Origin: Pseudomonas paralactis
GTDB lineage: Bacteria; Pseudomonadota; Gammaproteobacteria; Pseudomonadales; Pseudomonadaceae
NCBI RefSeq assembly: GCF_001439735.1
Contig: NZ_JYLN01000010.1
Location: 124,001 to 188,000, forward strand
Reading direction: 5' to 3'
Length of the DNA: 64,000 nucleotides
A model generated the notes under the pieces. That model searched no databases, was not told the DNA's origin, and saw only the letters and a list, made by a program, of their open reading frames with translations. The position numbers and the translations under genes are program-made. This document shows positions 35,580 to 43,503 of this stretch, in pieces. Every line of letters starts with the position of its first letter. Position 1 is the first letter of the stretch.

Positions 35580-38177
35580 ATGCAGACCTCTTCCCGCTCC
35601 AGGCCGCTCCTGGGGGCGCAGCCTCGCTTCGCCCTGAATCCGCTCACCCGCTTGATACTCAAGGTATTGGCCGTCACGCCAGGCGCCTGGGGCGTCCACG
35701 CCGCGTTGGCGCAAGAGGTGCAGTTCAACGATGCATTCCTGCCGGAAGACTCACGCAATCTTGACCTCGGCAAATACCAGGCCGGCAACCCGGTGACCCC
35801 GGGGCAGTACCGTGCGGACGTTATGCTCAACGGCCAGTTGAACAGTCGCCAGGACATTCGTATCGAGGCTCAGCCCGACGGCAGCAAGCCGGTGGTGTGC
35901 ATGGACCATGGCTTGCTTGAGCGCCAGGGTGTGAATATCGCCAAACTGTCACCCGAAGCCAGCCAGGCGCTTGAGGGGCCAGGCTGCGCGGCGTTGAGCA
36001 GTTTGATTCAGGGCGCCAGTGCGAACTTCTCCCCGGAGAACCAGGCACTTGACCTCAGCATCCCTCAGGCGGCCTTGAAGCGTAACTCGCGCGGCTACGT
36101 CAGCCCTGAGCTGTGGGACCGTGGCGTCACTGCAGGGATGCTCAGTTATAACTTCAATGCCAATCGCAACCGCACCCGCAGCGGCACCAATGACTCGGCG
36201 TTCCTGGGGCTCAATGCCGGCCTCAATCTGGGCGACTGGCGCTTGCGTCACAATGCCTCGATGAGCTGGCAATCGCGCAACGGTAGCCAGTACCAGGCGT
36301 TGGACAGCTACGCGCAACGCGATATCACTGCGCTGAAAAGCCAGCTGACTGTGGGTGAGTCCAACACCAGCGGTGAGATCTTCGACACCTTGTCTTATCG
36401 CGGCGTGCAGTTGGCCAGTGATGACCGCATGTTGCCCGATTCCATGCGCGGGTACGCTCCAGTTATTCGAGGTATCGCGCGCACCAACGCACGCGTCACC
36501 GTTCGCCAGGCGGGTAACGTGCTGCTGGAAACCACGGTCGCCCCCGGCGCCTTCGTGATTGACGATCTGTACTCCACCGGCTACGGCGGCGACCTCAACG
36601 TGAGCGTGGCCGAGGCGGACGGTACCGAACAAAACTTTATTGTGCCCTACGCCTCGGTCAGCCAGTTGCTGCGCCCTGGCACCTCGCGTTTCAGTGTCAC
36701 CGCCGGGGAAACCCGCAACAACTTCGTTGACGAGCAGACGCGCCTGCTGCAAGGCACGCTGCAATATGGCCTGAACAACACCTTCACCGGCTTTGGCGGT
36801 GTGCAATCGAGCGATGACTACGCGGCCATCCTCACAGGCGTAGCGTTCGGCACGCCGATTGGCGCCATGGCGGTGGACGTGACGCACGCGCAGACCGATT
36901 TGGCTGCCGGCCGGGCAAAGGGGCAGAGCATGCGCCTGTCCTACAGCAAGAACATCCTCAGTACCGGCAGTAACTTTTCGGTAGCGGCCTATCGTTTTTC
37001 TACCCGTGACTACCTGGACTTCAGCAATGCCGTGCAGCTGCTCGATGCCGAAAAAAACGGTTGGGACACCAGCGAGTTCGGCCGCCCGCGCAGCCGCTTG
37101 TCAGTCACCGCCGACCAAAGCTTCGGGCCCTGGGGTCAGGTGTCGATCAGCGGCTATGCCCAGAACTACTGGAACCAGCAGGGCAGCGACGTGCAGTACC
37201 AGTTCAGCTACAGCAAGCAGTTCAACCGGGTGAGTTTCAGCCTGAACGCCAACCGCAGCCGGATGGGCCTGGGCGATATGGAAAACAGTTTTCTGCTGAC
37301 CATGAGCATGCCCCTGGAATTCGGCGGTCCGGGCTATGGGCCGCAAGTGACGGCACAGCTGGGCCGGGACACCCGAGGCCATTACAGCGAGCAGGCGGGT
37401 ATCAGCGGCACCGCCGGCGAGGACCGCCAGTACGGCTACGGCGCTACCTTCGGCCATGACGGTGGCAGCAATACCAAGAGCGCAGCCCTCAACGGCCAGT
37501 ACACCGGCGCCCGCGCCATGCTCAGTGCCGCCCTGGGCCGGGGCGATGGCTATACCAGCGCGTCGGTGGGCGCCAGCGGCACTATGGTAGCCCATGCCGA
37601 CGGGGTGACCATGACGCCTTATCGCGGCGAAACCATGGCCGTGGTCAGCGCCCCAGGCGCCGAGGGCGCGAAGGTCTCCGGCTATCCGGGCCTGAGGCTC
37701 GACGGCAGCGGCAACGCCGTGGTGCCCTACCTGCGCCCGTATGAATTGAACGAGGTGGCGATCGACCCGATCGGCAGCTCTCTGGACGTAGAGCTAAGTG
37801 AAACCAGCCAACAGACCGCACCGCGTGCCGGTGCAGTCGTGCACCTCAAATACACCACCAACCAGGGCCGCGCGGTGTTGCTCAATGTGCGCCTGGACGA
37901 CGGCAGCAGCTTGCCCTTCGGCGCGGGCGTGACCGATGGCGAGGGGGCCACCGTGGGCGTGGTCGGGCAGGGCGGTCAACTGTATGCGCGAATCAAACCC
38001 GAAACGCGCCGCTTGCTGGTCAACTGGGGCAGCCAGGCGCAGCAGCAGTGTGCGCTGACGATCCCGCCTGGCCCCGGCGATGGGCAACAACTGCAACAAG
38101 TGGACGCCGTGTGTGCAGCCGGCAAACAGGTCGCTGACAGCGTGCAGCCCAACACCCAGCAAAAGGTAGCGTTATGA
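35580..38177 (+). CDS. Fimbrial outer-membrane usher (PapC/FimD-like)
   Basis: 865 residues. N-terminal chaperone-binding domain (VQFNDAFLPED ... LDLGKYQAGNPVTPGQYRADV), then the 24-strand barrel with plug (SDDRMLPDSMRGYAPVIRGIA, a family signature near 300), and C-terminal domains with a cysteine pair. The signal region is long (MQTSSRSRPLLG... to ~45) and lacks a perfect cleavage motif. Starts 33 bases after the chaperone; its stop overlaps the adhesin start. Confidence 0.93.
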   Translation: MQTSSRSRPLLGAQPRFALNPLTRLILKVLAVTPGAWGVHAALAQEVQFNDAFLPEDSRNLDLGKYQAGNPVTPGQYRADVMLNGQLNSRQDIRIEAQPDGSKPVVCMDHGLLERQGVNIAKLSPEASQALEGPGCAALSSLIQGASANFSPENQALDLSIPQAALKRNSRGYVSPELWDRGVTAGMLSYNFNANRNRTRSGTNDSAFLGLNAGLNLGDWRLRHNASMSWQSRNGSQYQALDSYAQRDITALKSQLTVGESNTSGEIFDTLSYRGVQLASDDRMLPDSMRGYAPVIRGIARTNARVTVRQAGNVLLETTVAPGAFVIDDLYSTGYGGDLNVSVAEADGTEQNFIVPYASVSQLLRPGTSRFSVTAGETRNNFVDEQTRLLQGTLQYGLNNTFTGFGGVQSSDDYAAILTGVAFGTPIGAMAVDVTHAQTDLAAGRAKGQSMRLSYSKNILSTGSNFSVAAYRFSTRDYLDFSNAVQLLDAEKNGWDTSEFGRPRSRLSVTADQSFGPWGQVSISGYAQNYWNQQGSDVQYQFSYSKQFNRVSFSLNANRSRMGLGDMENSFLLTMSMPLEFGGPGYGPQVTAQLGRDTRGHYSEQAGISGTAGEDRQYGYGATFGHDGGSNTKSAALNGQYTGARAMLSAALGRGDGYTSASVGASGTMVAHADGVTMTPYRGETMAVVSAPGAEGAKVSGYPGLRLDGSGNAVVPYLRPYELNEVAIDPIGSSLDVELSETSQQTAPRAGAVVHLKYTTNQGRAVLLNVRLDDGSSLPFGAGVTDGEGATVGVVGQGGQLYARIKPETRRLLVNWGSQAQQQCALTIPPGPGDGQQLQQVDAVCAAGKQVADSVQPNTQQKVAL

Positions 38178-39298
38178 ATATCGGCTCTTTGATCAAACTG
38201 GGGTTGTTGGGTGTGGCCTTGTGGGCCACGGCCGGCACGGCCATGGCGGTCACTTGTTCCTACATGGAAGGTACCCGGCCTGCCGTGGGCTCCATGCCGT
38301 TGCAAATCTCGGCTATCACCGTCGGGCGGGATGTGCCGGTGGGCACTGAGGTTTACCGTCAGAAGTTCAGTATGGCCTTGGGCCAGGCAGTGAAGCTGGA
38401 ATGTCTTGTCGCGCCGTTTCAGCAGTGGACCGACCTTACCGTTGAATCCAGCCAGGCCCTGGCCAATGTGACCAGTGGCACTTATGCCAATAAGGTCTAC
38501 AAAACCAGCCTTCCCGGATTGGGCGTTGCTTTCAATAGCAACGGTGGCCCGCTGCCCAGGCAAAGCACCAAGGCATGGACCACGTGTTCGGATGGTTTCA
38601 GATGCATCGTGCCGTTTGACGGGCCTTCGAACTTTGAACTGATCTTGATCAAGATCGGCGAGGTGACGCCGGGCGTGCTGGTGGGCAACACATTGCCGAT
38701 CGTGAATCTGTTCGGCAATTTCGGCGACGCCAGAATGACCGGCTTCAGGATGGGCATTTCCGGCAGCATCCAGATCGTCTCGCGCACCTGCAGCACACCG
38801 GATGTCTCGGTGCCCATGGGCACCCACCTGGTCAACAAATTCACTGGCCTCAACAGCTCCACCGGCTGGACGGACTTCTCCATTGCGCTAAATGACTGCC
38901 CGGCGTTCAACGGCATATTCTCCGCCGCGGGTCCCGGCTGGATTTCGCAAGGCGGTAGCTCACCCACAGGCACCGGCACCAGCGGAACCCGCGTCAACAA
39001 CACACTGCAATACCGCATCGACCCGGCTCGGACGGCCATCAATGCAGGCAACGGCATTCTGAGCCTCGACCCGAGCGCGGCCGGCACCGCGCCTGCCGCG
39101 ACGGGCGTCGGCATTCAGGTCGCTACCAGCAACAGCGTTGCCCTGCCATTGGCGATCAATCAAAACACGGGCCTGACCCTCAGGAGTACCGAAAGCAGCT
39201 ATGCCATCCCACTGCGAGCGCGCTACCTGCAAACCGGGGCCAAGGTCACGCCGGGGCCGGCGAATGCGTCGGCAACCTTCACGATCATTTATCAGTGA
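38174..39298 (+). CDS. Fimbrial tip adhesin/minor subunit
   Basis: 374 residues overlapping the usher by four bases (ATGA). Signal peptide ends GTAMA; the mature protein starts VTCSYMEG. A ~190-residue N-terminal domain (four Cys) precedes a pilin-like C-terminal domain ending ASATFTIIYQ, the donor-strand-accepting tail. This two-domain build matches tip adhesins such as the CupB6/FimH type; receptor unknown. The C-terminal half is rich in Ala/Thr/Gly, as typical of pilins. Confidence 0.85.
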   Translation: MNIGSLIKLGLLGVALWATAGTAMAVTCSYMEGTRPAVGSMPLQISAITVGRDVPVGTEVYRQKFSMALGQAVKLECLVAPFQQWTDLTVESSQALANVTSGTYANKVYKTSLPGLGVAFNSNGGPLPRQSTKAWTTCSDGFRCIVPFDGPSNFELILIKIGEVTPGVLVGNTLPIVNLFGNFGDARMTGFRMGISGSIQIVSRTCSTPDVSVPMGTHLVNKFTGLNSSTGWTDFSIALNDCPAFNGIFSAAGPGWISQGGSSPTGTGTSGTRVNNTLQYRIDPARTAINAGNGILSLDPSAAGTAPAATGVGIQVATSNSVALPLAINQNTGLTLRSTESSYAIPLRARYLQTGAKVTPGPANASATFTIIYQ

Positions 39299-39309
39299 GC
39301 GGTGGGAAC

Positions 39310-39762
39310 ATGACCAATAAAGCGCTACGCATTCTGATTGCCGATGGGCAGCACTTCTTTCGCTTGAAAATCGAGCGGGCGTTGAACCAGTTGGGCTATT
39401 ACCGTATCGCGCCGATACATCGGCTGGATGAAGTCTTCAGTGCCGTGGAGTTCGGCGATACGCCGCTGGATGTGCTGATTATCAATGCCGCCCTGGCGCA
39501 CAGCGTGAAGTTCGATTTGCTCTGGTTCATCAGGGACAACCCACAGATTCGTCATGTGTTGATCTATGGTCAGGGCGAACGCGCTTCGCCCGCGCTTGCG
39601 TGGTGCCATGTGCCCAACGTGCTGATCAGCGCGGCGCCGTTGCCTGATCCGGAGGCGCTGGCGGCGTTTATGGGAAAGGTCGAGTGCAATACGGGTTGGA
39701 GTAATCAGGGCAGTGGGTCAAATAATCCATCAGGCGCCCAGCCCATCACTGTTTCAGGGTGA
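39310..39762 (+). CDS. Degenerate stand-alone receiver-like protein
   Basis: 150 residues starting MTNKALRILIADGQHFFRLK, with GGTGGG upstream; a GTG at 39295 is an alternative. The first ~120 residues follow the receiver fold (alternating hydrophobic strands), but the phospho-acceptor position in VLIINAAL is Asn59 instead of Asp and the conserved Lys is missing (LISAAPL). It follows the adhesin by 11 bases, so it is the last gene of the fimbrial transcript. It could bind one of the regulators or kinases without being phosphorylated. The last ~25 residues are low-complexity and overlap the convergent acetyltransferase gene by 58 bases. Confidence 0.65.
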   Translation: MTNKALRILIADGQHFFRLKIERALNQLGYYRIAPIHRLDEVFSAVEFGDTPLDVLIINAALAHSVKFDLLWFIRDNPQIRHVLIYGQGERASPALAWCHVPNVLISAAPLPDPEALAAFMGKVECNTGWSNQGSGSNNPSGAQPITVSG

Positions 39763-40154
39763 CCTGTGTGTTCGTCCCGTTGCTCTCTGAGTGCGATAAA
39801 ACCGTGCTTCTTGTAGAAGTGAAGGCTGGGAACATTCTGCGAATACACGCTCAGTTGAAGTGAGGTTCTGGCTGCCTGCGCGTCCTTGAGCAATTGTGTA
39901 CCGATACCACTGCCCTGATGCTCAGGCGCGACAAACAGCGCCGCCAGGGTGTCTTCATATACGCAACTGAAGCCCAGCACTTTCCCGTCGGCTTCAAACA
40001 CACGGGTCACGGCGCTGGGCAGGTAGACCTCGCGCATGGCGCCCAGTTGGTCATGCCAGAAGGCGGGGTCGATAAAGTGGTGGGCCAGGATGGACGCTTG
40101 CAGCCAAATATCCAGGACGGGTTCCAGGTCGGCAGGTTGAAAGTGGCGAATCAT
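39705..40154 (-). CDS. GNAT-family N-acetyltransferase
   Basis: 149 residues. The acetyl-CoA-binding motif A is visible as AALFVAPEHQGSGIGTQLL (~68-87), with motif B SLHFYKKHGF near 110. It starts with an ATGA overlap at the end of the MerR gene, so the two are coupled. Substrate unknown; resembles small YiaC-type acetyltransferases. Confidence 0.88.
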   Translation of the reverse strand: MIRHFQPADLEPVLDIWLQASILAHHFIDPAFWHDQLGAMREVYLPSAVTRVFEADGKVLGFSCVYEDTLAALFVAPEHQGSGIGTQLLKDAQAARTSLQLSVYSQNVPSLHFYKKHGFIALREQRDEHTGHPETVMGWAPDGLFDPLP

Positions 40155-40600
40155 AGTGCCTCAGTGTTTGAGTGAGCAGGCCGAACCCTGGCGAGACCGG
40201 CGCCGCCGCGCTTGAAGGTTCCTGCTGCTGCGATGGTGAGTAGGCGGCGAAAAGTCGGGCATTGTGCGTGGTTGGGGGCAGGGCAGGCGGCCGCATGGCG
40301 CAAGCCCCGGCTCATCGCCTGCAGGTGTTTGACCGTGGCATCAATCTCGTCGGCCTTGGACAGCAGCACCGCTCTATCCACATTGGCCTGGCCATTGGGT
40401 GACAGCATGGCGTGTATCTCGTCCAGCGACAGGCCACCCGCCTGCCCGAGGGCGATGACCGCCAACTGCTCAACGACCGCTGCTGCGAAATGACGGCGAG
40501 CACCGGGCGGGCTGGTCGATGTAATCAACCCCTTCTTTTCATAAAAACGCAGCGTATGGGCAGCAATGCCCGTGCGTTTGACGACCTCGGTGATATCCAT
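40151..40600 (-). CDS. MerR-family transcriptional regulator
   Basis: 149 residues. N-terminal winged helix (ITEVVKRTGIAAHTLRFYEKKGL), then a dimerisation helix and a short C-terminal effector part with two cysteines in AACPAPNHAQCPTFRRLL, which could bind a metal or sense redox state. It is divergent from a DUF2938 gene; the gap contains a promoter with the 19-bp spacer and dyad expected for MerR control. Translationally coupled to the acetyltransferase. Confidence 0.88.
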   Translation of the reverse strand: MDITEVVKRTGIAAHTLRFYEKKGLITSTSPPGARRHFAAAVVEQLAVIALGQAGGLSLDEIHAMLSPNGQANVDRAVLLSKADEIDATVKHLQAMSRGLRHAAACPAPNHAQCPTFRRLLTIAAAGTFKRGGAGLARVRPAHSNTEAL

Positions 40601-40610
40601 TGGCAGACCA

Positions 40611-40641
40611 TTGACTTGAAGTTGACTTCAACTTCTATGAT
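40611..40641 (+). promoter_or_regulatory. MerR-type promoter and operator for the DUF2938 gene
   Basis: A -35 box TTGACT (40611-40616) and -10 box TATGAT (40636-40641) are separated by 19 bases, the abnormally long spacer typical of MerR-activated promoters. The dyad TTGAAGT-TG-ACTTCAA (40616-40631) lies within the spacer. Faces the + strand gene at 40682. Confidence 0.7.
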
Positions 40642-40681
40642 GCCTGCGCAGGTTGAATGGGTCCATGACTAAGAGGTAGGT

Positions 40682-41176
40682 ATGACAGCGTTGGAAGGGG
40701 TTGCGCAGGTGGTGTTGTTGGGGGCAGGGGCTACCGTGGTGATGGATATGTGGATGCTGCTGATGAAGGTGCTTGGCGTTCCGACCCTGAATTTTGCGTT
40801 CGTAGGCCGTTGGGTCGGCCATGCGTGCCGGGGGCGATTTGCGCACTCAAGCATTGGGCAAGCGCTTCCCGTTCGAGGTGAAGTAGCCCTGGGTTGGATC
40901 GCGCATTACGTCACCGGAGTGGTGTTCGCGTGGGTGCTGGTGTGGATTGAAGGCGATGCGTGGTTGCTGGCGCCGACTTTTGTACCTGCACTGGCGTGGG
41001 GTGTTGTGACAGTGGCCGTTCCGCTGTTTGTGATACAGCCGGCCATGGGGGCCGGGTTTGCGTCGTCCAGGACGCCGACGCCAGGCAAGAACCGACTGCG
41101 CAGCCTGATCAACCACGGCGTGTTTGGTGTGGGTCTTTACCTGGCGGCGTGGGTGATCGCCTGGGCCTGGGTCTGA
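40682..41176 (+). CDS. DUF2938-family membrane protein
   Basis: 164 residues, about four predicted membrane helices (VVLLGAGATVVMDMWML, WIAHYVTGVVFAWVLVW, ALAWGVVTVAVPLFVI, GVGLYLAAWVIAWAW). The family is common next to MerR regulators in Pseudomonas. It probably answers to the MerR protein encoded divergently. Function not known. Confidence 0.85.
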   Translation: MTALEGVAQVVLLGAGATVVMDMWMLLMKVLGVPTLNFAFVGRWVGHACRGRFAHSSIGQALPVRGEVALGWIAHYVTGVVFAWVLVWIEGDAWLLAPTFVPALAWGVVTVAVPLFVIQPAMGAGFASSRTPTPGKNRLRSLINHGVFGVGLYLAAWVIAWAWV

Positions 41177-41182
41177 TGCAGA

Positions 41183-41635
41183 TCAGCGCAGGAATTTGAC
41201 GTACACGCACTCGGGGTCGTCTTCGTCGAGGTTCTCGATTTGCCCGCTGGGTATGAATCCGGCCTTTGTCATCAATGCCTGGGACGCGTGGTTGGAGGCG
41301 TTGGTGGAGGCGAACAACTTCGGCGTCTTGCAGGCCGCCTCGGCCGCCGCCAGCAGGCGCAGGGCCACACCCTGGCGCTGGCAGGTCGGTGATACCACCA
41401 CAAGGGCAATAAAACCGTGATCGAAAAAGTCGTGGGTGAGCACCAGGTACCCGGCGCACGCGTGGTCGTTGGCTGCCACCAGGCATTGCTGGTTAACCAC
41501 GGCGTCGTGGATAAACACGCGGCGGTGGGCATGGGCAGCCGCGTAGGCGTCCAGTTCAACCAGGGCGTGTACGTCGTCGGGTTGGGCCTGGCGGATCAGC
41601 CACTCTGTGGCGGTGGGGGAGCGGTGTTCAGTCAT
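41183..41635 (-). CDS. GNAT-family N-acetyltransferase
   Basis: 150 residues. The acetyl-CoA motif reads ALVVVSPTCQRQGVALRLL (~76-95), with a typical helix and ASQALMTKAGF (motif B) near 120. Converges with the DUF2938 gene, six bases apart. Substrate unknown. Not closely similar to the acetyltransferase at 39705. Confidence 0.85.
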   Translation of the reverse strand: MTEHRSPTATEWLIRQAQPDDVHALVELDAYAAAHAHRRVFIHDAVVNQQCLVAANDHACAGYLVLTHDFFDHGFIALVVVSPTCQRQGVALRLLAAAEAACKTPKLFASTNASNHASQALMTKAGFIPSGQIENLDEDDPECVYVKFLR

Positions 41636-41732
41636 GGGCGTTCTGGTTTTTTCTTCTACGTGGCGAGTGCCGGCTTCACGTTCATGTATGAGTCCCTAGC
41701 GCATAGGGATAGCACATTTTTATTACGCAACG

Positions 41733-41830
41733 GTAGGCGCGAGCTTGCTCGGGAAAAACTCTCAGGCGCCGTGTTCATTCAGAAAGTACGCGTCTGCGTT
41801 GACGATTTTCGCGAGCAAGCTCGCTTCTAC
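41733..41830. repeat. Degenerate REPIN
   Basis: GTAGGCGCGAGCTTGCTCGG on the left and GCGAGCAAGCTCGCTTCTAC on the right resemble the intact REPINs elsewhere, with substitutions in both arms (GGAGC to GGCGC; TCCTAC to TTCTAC). It occupies most of the gap between the acetyltransferase and the SDR gene. Confidence 0.85.
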
Positions 41831-41940
41831 AACAAAAAGGGAAATCTGTCGGCAACGGTTATCCGATTTTATGAAAATTTCTCTGAACTATCGCGCTCGG
41901 CACGCCCTCGCAACAGTATCCATACACAGGAGGGAATCCG

Positions 41941-42798
41941 ATGAACCACTACCCAAAACCACCCTTCAATCCCCAGCAGCAGCCCGTTCCGGGCGACCAG
42001 CGCAAGATGGACCCAATGCCTGATTGCGGTGAGCAAAGCTACAAAGGCTCGGGCCGTCTGGCCAACAAGATTGCATTGATCACCGGTGCCGACAGCGGTA
42101 TCGGCCGCGCGGTGGCGATTGCCTTTGCCCGCGAAGGGGCGGACGTCGCGGTGTCGTATCTGGACGAGCATGAGGACGCCAAGGAGACCGCTCGCTGGGT
42201 CGAAGCGGCAGGGCGCCAGTGCCTGTTGCTGCCCGGCGACCTGGGCGACGCGGCGCAGTGCACGGCGATCGTCAATGACACCGTCGAGAAGTTCGGCCGT
42301 ATCGATGTGCTGGTCAATAACGCTGCGTTCCAGATGACCTATAAGTCTCTGGAGGACATTCCCGACGAGGATTGGGTGAAAACCTTCAACGTCAATATCA
42401 CGGCGATATTCCGCATCTGCAAGGCAGCGTTGCCGCATATGGCGCAAGGCAGTTCGATCATCAACACCTCGTCGGTCAATTCCGATATGCCCAACCCGAC
42501 CCTGTTGCCCTATGCGGCCACCAAGGGTGCCATTGCCAACTTCACCGCCGGCCTTGCGCAGATGCTGGGCGAGCGTGGAATTCGGGTGAACAGCGTAGCG
42601 CCGGGGCCGATCTGGACGCCGTTGATCGTGTCCACCATGCCCGAGGAGTCGGTGAAGCATTTCGGTGGCAACACGCCACTGGGCCGCCCAGGCCAGCCGG
42701 TGGAAGTGGCGCCCATCTATGTATTGCTGGCGTCGGATGAAGGCAGTTACATCTCTGGCGAGCGCTATGGCGTGACGGGGGGCAAGCCGATTCTTTGA
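41941..42798 (+). CDS. SDR-family oxidoreductase (YghA-like)
   Basis: 285 residues. A ~38-residue proline-rich extension precedes the Rossmann fold with TGADSGIGRA (48-57), the NNA motif (~129), catalytic Ser in INTSSVNS and YAATK (Tyr/Lys ~186/190). The extended N-terminus is typical of the YghA/glucose-ribitol dehydrogenase-like subgroup linked to stress and general metabolism. Cofactor and substrate undetermined. Confidence 0.9.
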   Translation: MNHYPKPPFNPQQQPVPGDQRKMDPMPDCGEQSYKGSGRLANKIALITGADSGIGRAVAIAFAREGADVAVSYLDEHEDAKETARWVEAAGRQCLLLPGDLGDAAQCTAIVNDTVEKFGRIDVLVNNAAFQMTYKSLEDIPDEDWVKTFNVNITAIFRICKAALPHMAQGSSIINTSSVNSDMPNPTLLPYAATKGAIANFTAGLAQMLGERGIRVNSVAPGPIWTPLIVSTMPEESVKHFGGNTPLGRPGQPVEVAPIYVLLASDEGSYISGERYGVTGGKPIL

Positions 42799-42898
42799 AT
42801 CGGCACATCCCCCTGATTCAAGCAGCGTTAAAATGTGAAAGGGGGCTTGCCCCCGATAGCGATGGGTATCTACACAACTTTTGTAGCCACTGCCGACG

Positions 42899-43237
42899 CT
42901 AACCACGATGCGAAGCGAGCCGCTCTTGATCTTGCTCTTGATCTGCTTTTGATCTGAGGCGCCCCGTTAAACCACGCTGGCCGGAATTCGACAGGGATTT
43001 GGGGGGTAAACCGGCAGGGATGCCGGTTTAGCCGCCCCGCGCCATGGATGGCGCGTGGCGGCGGCCCCCCAAATCCATGGCGGATTACGGGCACACCGAG
43101 CCTAAGCGAGGTGCCGAGTGGTGGGGCAAGAGCCCTTTGGTTACTTTGGGCTGGGCCGGCATTCCGGCTCTTTTCCAAAGTGACCCGCTGTAAAAGCGGA
43201 ACCAATAGCAGCCGTGACTCAAATAACGGATATGTAC
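42899..43237 (+). repeat. Long dispersed repeat, copy A
   Basis: Homologous to copy B at 61558-61789, same orientation. Both start CTAACCACGATGCGAAGCGA and continue with TGATCT repeats, a GGGCACACCGAGCC block, a GGCCGGCATTCCGGC hairpin and end near GGATATGTAC. Copy A carries about 100 extra bases (42981-43080). Two stems downstream show compensatory differences between the copies. Non-coding: the ORFs across it are not conserved between the copies. Confidence 0.8.
42995..43076. repeat. Nested palindromic insert within copy A (three-way-junction fold)
   Basis: An outer 12-bp stem GGATTTGGGGGG (42995-43006) / CCCCCCAAATCC (43065-43076) encloses two further stems: TAAACCGGCA / TGCCGGTTTA around a GGGA loop (43007-43030), and GCCGCC plus CGCGCCAT with their complements (43031-43062). 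The whole is missing from copy B. Confidence 0.75.
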
Positions 43238-43376
43238 TCGGTCAAAGTCCAGCATCCTGGTCGGCTCTTAGGCCGCCATCGGGGGCAAGCCCCCTCCCAC
43301 AGGTCCGGCGTCACACCAAAGGTGTGTAGACACCCATGCCCCCGATAGCGACAAACCAGTCCACGCTTTGTTGACT

Positions 43377-43406
43377 GACACGCCCCGGACGGGGCGTGTC
43401 TTTTTT
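43377..43406 (+). terminator. Strong intrinsic terminator without an obvious gene
   Basis: Stem GACACGCCCC / GGGGCGTGTC (10 bp, loop GGAC) followed immediately by TTTTTT. It is oriented for + strand transcription, but the nearest + strand gene ends 580 bases upstream. It abuts the REPIN at 43406. Confidence 0.8.
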
Positions 43407-43503
43407 GTAGGAGCGAGCTTGCTCGCGAAAGACTCACGAGCGCCACGTCCCTTCAGGTTTACGCATTATCGTTAACGTTTTTCGCGAGCAAGCTCGCTCC
43501 TAC
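43406..43503. repeat. REPIN
   Basis: TGTAGGAGCGAGCTTGCTCG at the left and its reverse complement at the right. The right end overlaps the stop codon of the - strand gene at 43500. Confidence 0.95.

Larger units (their letters stand above)
42837..43303. repeat. REP halves of a second family flanking an inserted element
   Basis: GGGGGCTTGCCCCCGATAGC near 42840 and ATCGGGGGCAAGCCCCCTCC near 43275 are the two arms of the other common Pseudomonas REPIN type (compare 56751-56838), but here ~390 bases apart instead of ~50, because a longer repeat element (42899-43237) lies between them. This fills the 700-base gap between the SDR gene and the next gene. Confidence 0.65.
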
